NCBI GenBank assembly: GCA_016708725.1
Contig: JADJFE010000002.1
Location: 1-64,000 of the forward strand
From: Candidatus Aalborgicola bjergmarkensis
GTDB taxonomy: Bacteria; Pseudomonadota; Gammaproteobacteria; Burkholderiales; Burkholderiaceae_C
Direction: 5' to 3'
DNA: 64,000 nucleotides
Both the position numbers and the translations under genes were made by a program. Shown here piece after piece: positions 63,856-64,000 of the stretch. The notes below the pieces were generated by a model. The model made no database searches. It was not told where the DNA came from and was given only the letters and a program-made list of their open reading frames with translations. The first letter of the stretch is position 1; every line of letters starts with the position of its first letter.

Positions 63856-63906
63856 AAAACCTCCAAAAATGACAGGGACGGGAACGAATATACAAACGGT
63901 ATCGGG

Positions 63907-64000
63907 TTAGGGCCGTGGCACAACGGTCTTGGCTGGACAATATCCTTTCTCACCGGAAGCAGGATTCAGAACCGGGTCAGGATCGTTATAAAACGAGAGG
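63907..64000 (-). CDS. C-terminus of a third paralogue (runs off right edge)
   Basis: The minus-strand frame gives LSFYNDPDPVLNPASGEKGY then CPAKTVVPRP and stop at 63907-63909. This matches the last 30 residues of the propeller-headed protein with two or three changes, so a third copy of at least the tail domain lies just outside the window. The gap to the neighbour start is 51 bases. Confidence 0.85.
   Translation of the reverse strand, partial: LSFYNDPDPVLNPASGEKGYCPAKTVVPRP

Overview
The window reads as a chromosomal segment of a betaproteobacterium of the Burkholderiales, most like Comamonadaceae (Rhodoferax/Albidiferax type). This rests on gene order and protein style: glnA followed by ntrB, coaE-zapD, rpmB-rpmG, yjcH-actP beside a CBS/cyclic-nucleotide-binding protein, and a soluble NAD-type hydrogenase hoxFUYHW. 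No rRNA, tRNA, CRISPR array or prophage was recognised. Family assignments are by eye; no search was run.

Layout. 1-2.5 kb: start of ntrB, a small exported protein and glnA, all on the minus strand and all broken by small indels, mostly in homopolymers, which look more like sequence error than decay. 2.5-9.1 kb: a compact minus-strand run serB, two alpha/beta hydrolases, relA (frameshifted in a C run), coaE, zapD. 9.1-14.3 kb: ribosomal proteins L33 and L28, an Ohr-type peroxidase, a large chemoreceptor and dusC. 14.5-16.8 kb: a decayed IS607 element. 17-25.9 kb: propionyl-CoA synthetase, a nucleotidyltransferase-fold protein behind a palindrome that contains its ribosome binding site, an exonuclease/CBS regulator pair divergent from yjcH-actP (acetate uptake), and two pterin/folate genes (folM-like SDR, folB). 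26-31.3 kb: an accessory island with a truncated antitoxin-like gene, an IS3-family element, a 2000-bp IS1634-like element with 19-bp inverted ends, and a 'mobile mystery protein' A/B (XRE regulator plus Fic) cassette between 20-bp direct repeats. 31.4-41.5 kb: a transglutaminase/DUF2126 protein, a ParB-like protein, small membrane proteins, a flavin/2Fe-2S reductase, an epimerase-like SDR, a repeat-filled gap, and a secreted DUF1566/DUF4214 protein. A roughly 50-bp interspersed repeat recurs here.

41.7-46.8 kb: the hox operon on the minus strand (hoxF-U-Y-H-W), with overlapping or closely spaced genes. 46.9-55.5 kb: an LPP20 lipoprotein and FlgT-like protein, ilvE, a zinc-finger protein, waaF, an HD-GYP response regulator, pyruvate phosphate dikinase, and a YqaA-type membrane protein. 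55.5-57.1 kb: a near-perfect LexA box, a 38-residue ORF and a MidA-type methyltransferase.

57.1-64 kb: two very large exported proteins and the tail of a third on the minus strand. The two complete ones share a nearly identical 373-residue middle made of two repeats with a GGGGxDTYIISP motif, but have unrelated N- and C-terminal parts. The third tail matches the C-terminus of the second. This mosaic tandem array is the most unusual structure in the window.

The core genes cover nitrogen assimilation, the stringent response, C2/C3 acid use, PEP/pyruvate interconversion and H2 oxidation, consistent with a metabolically flexible facultative heterotroph.
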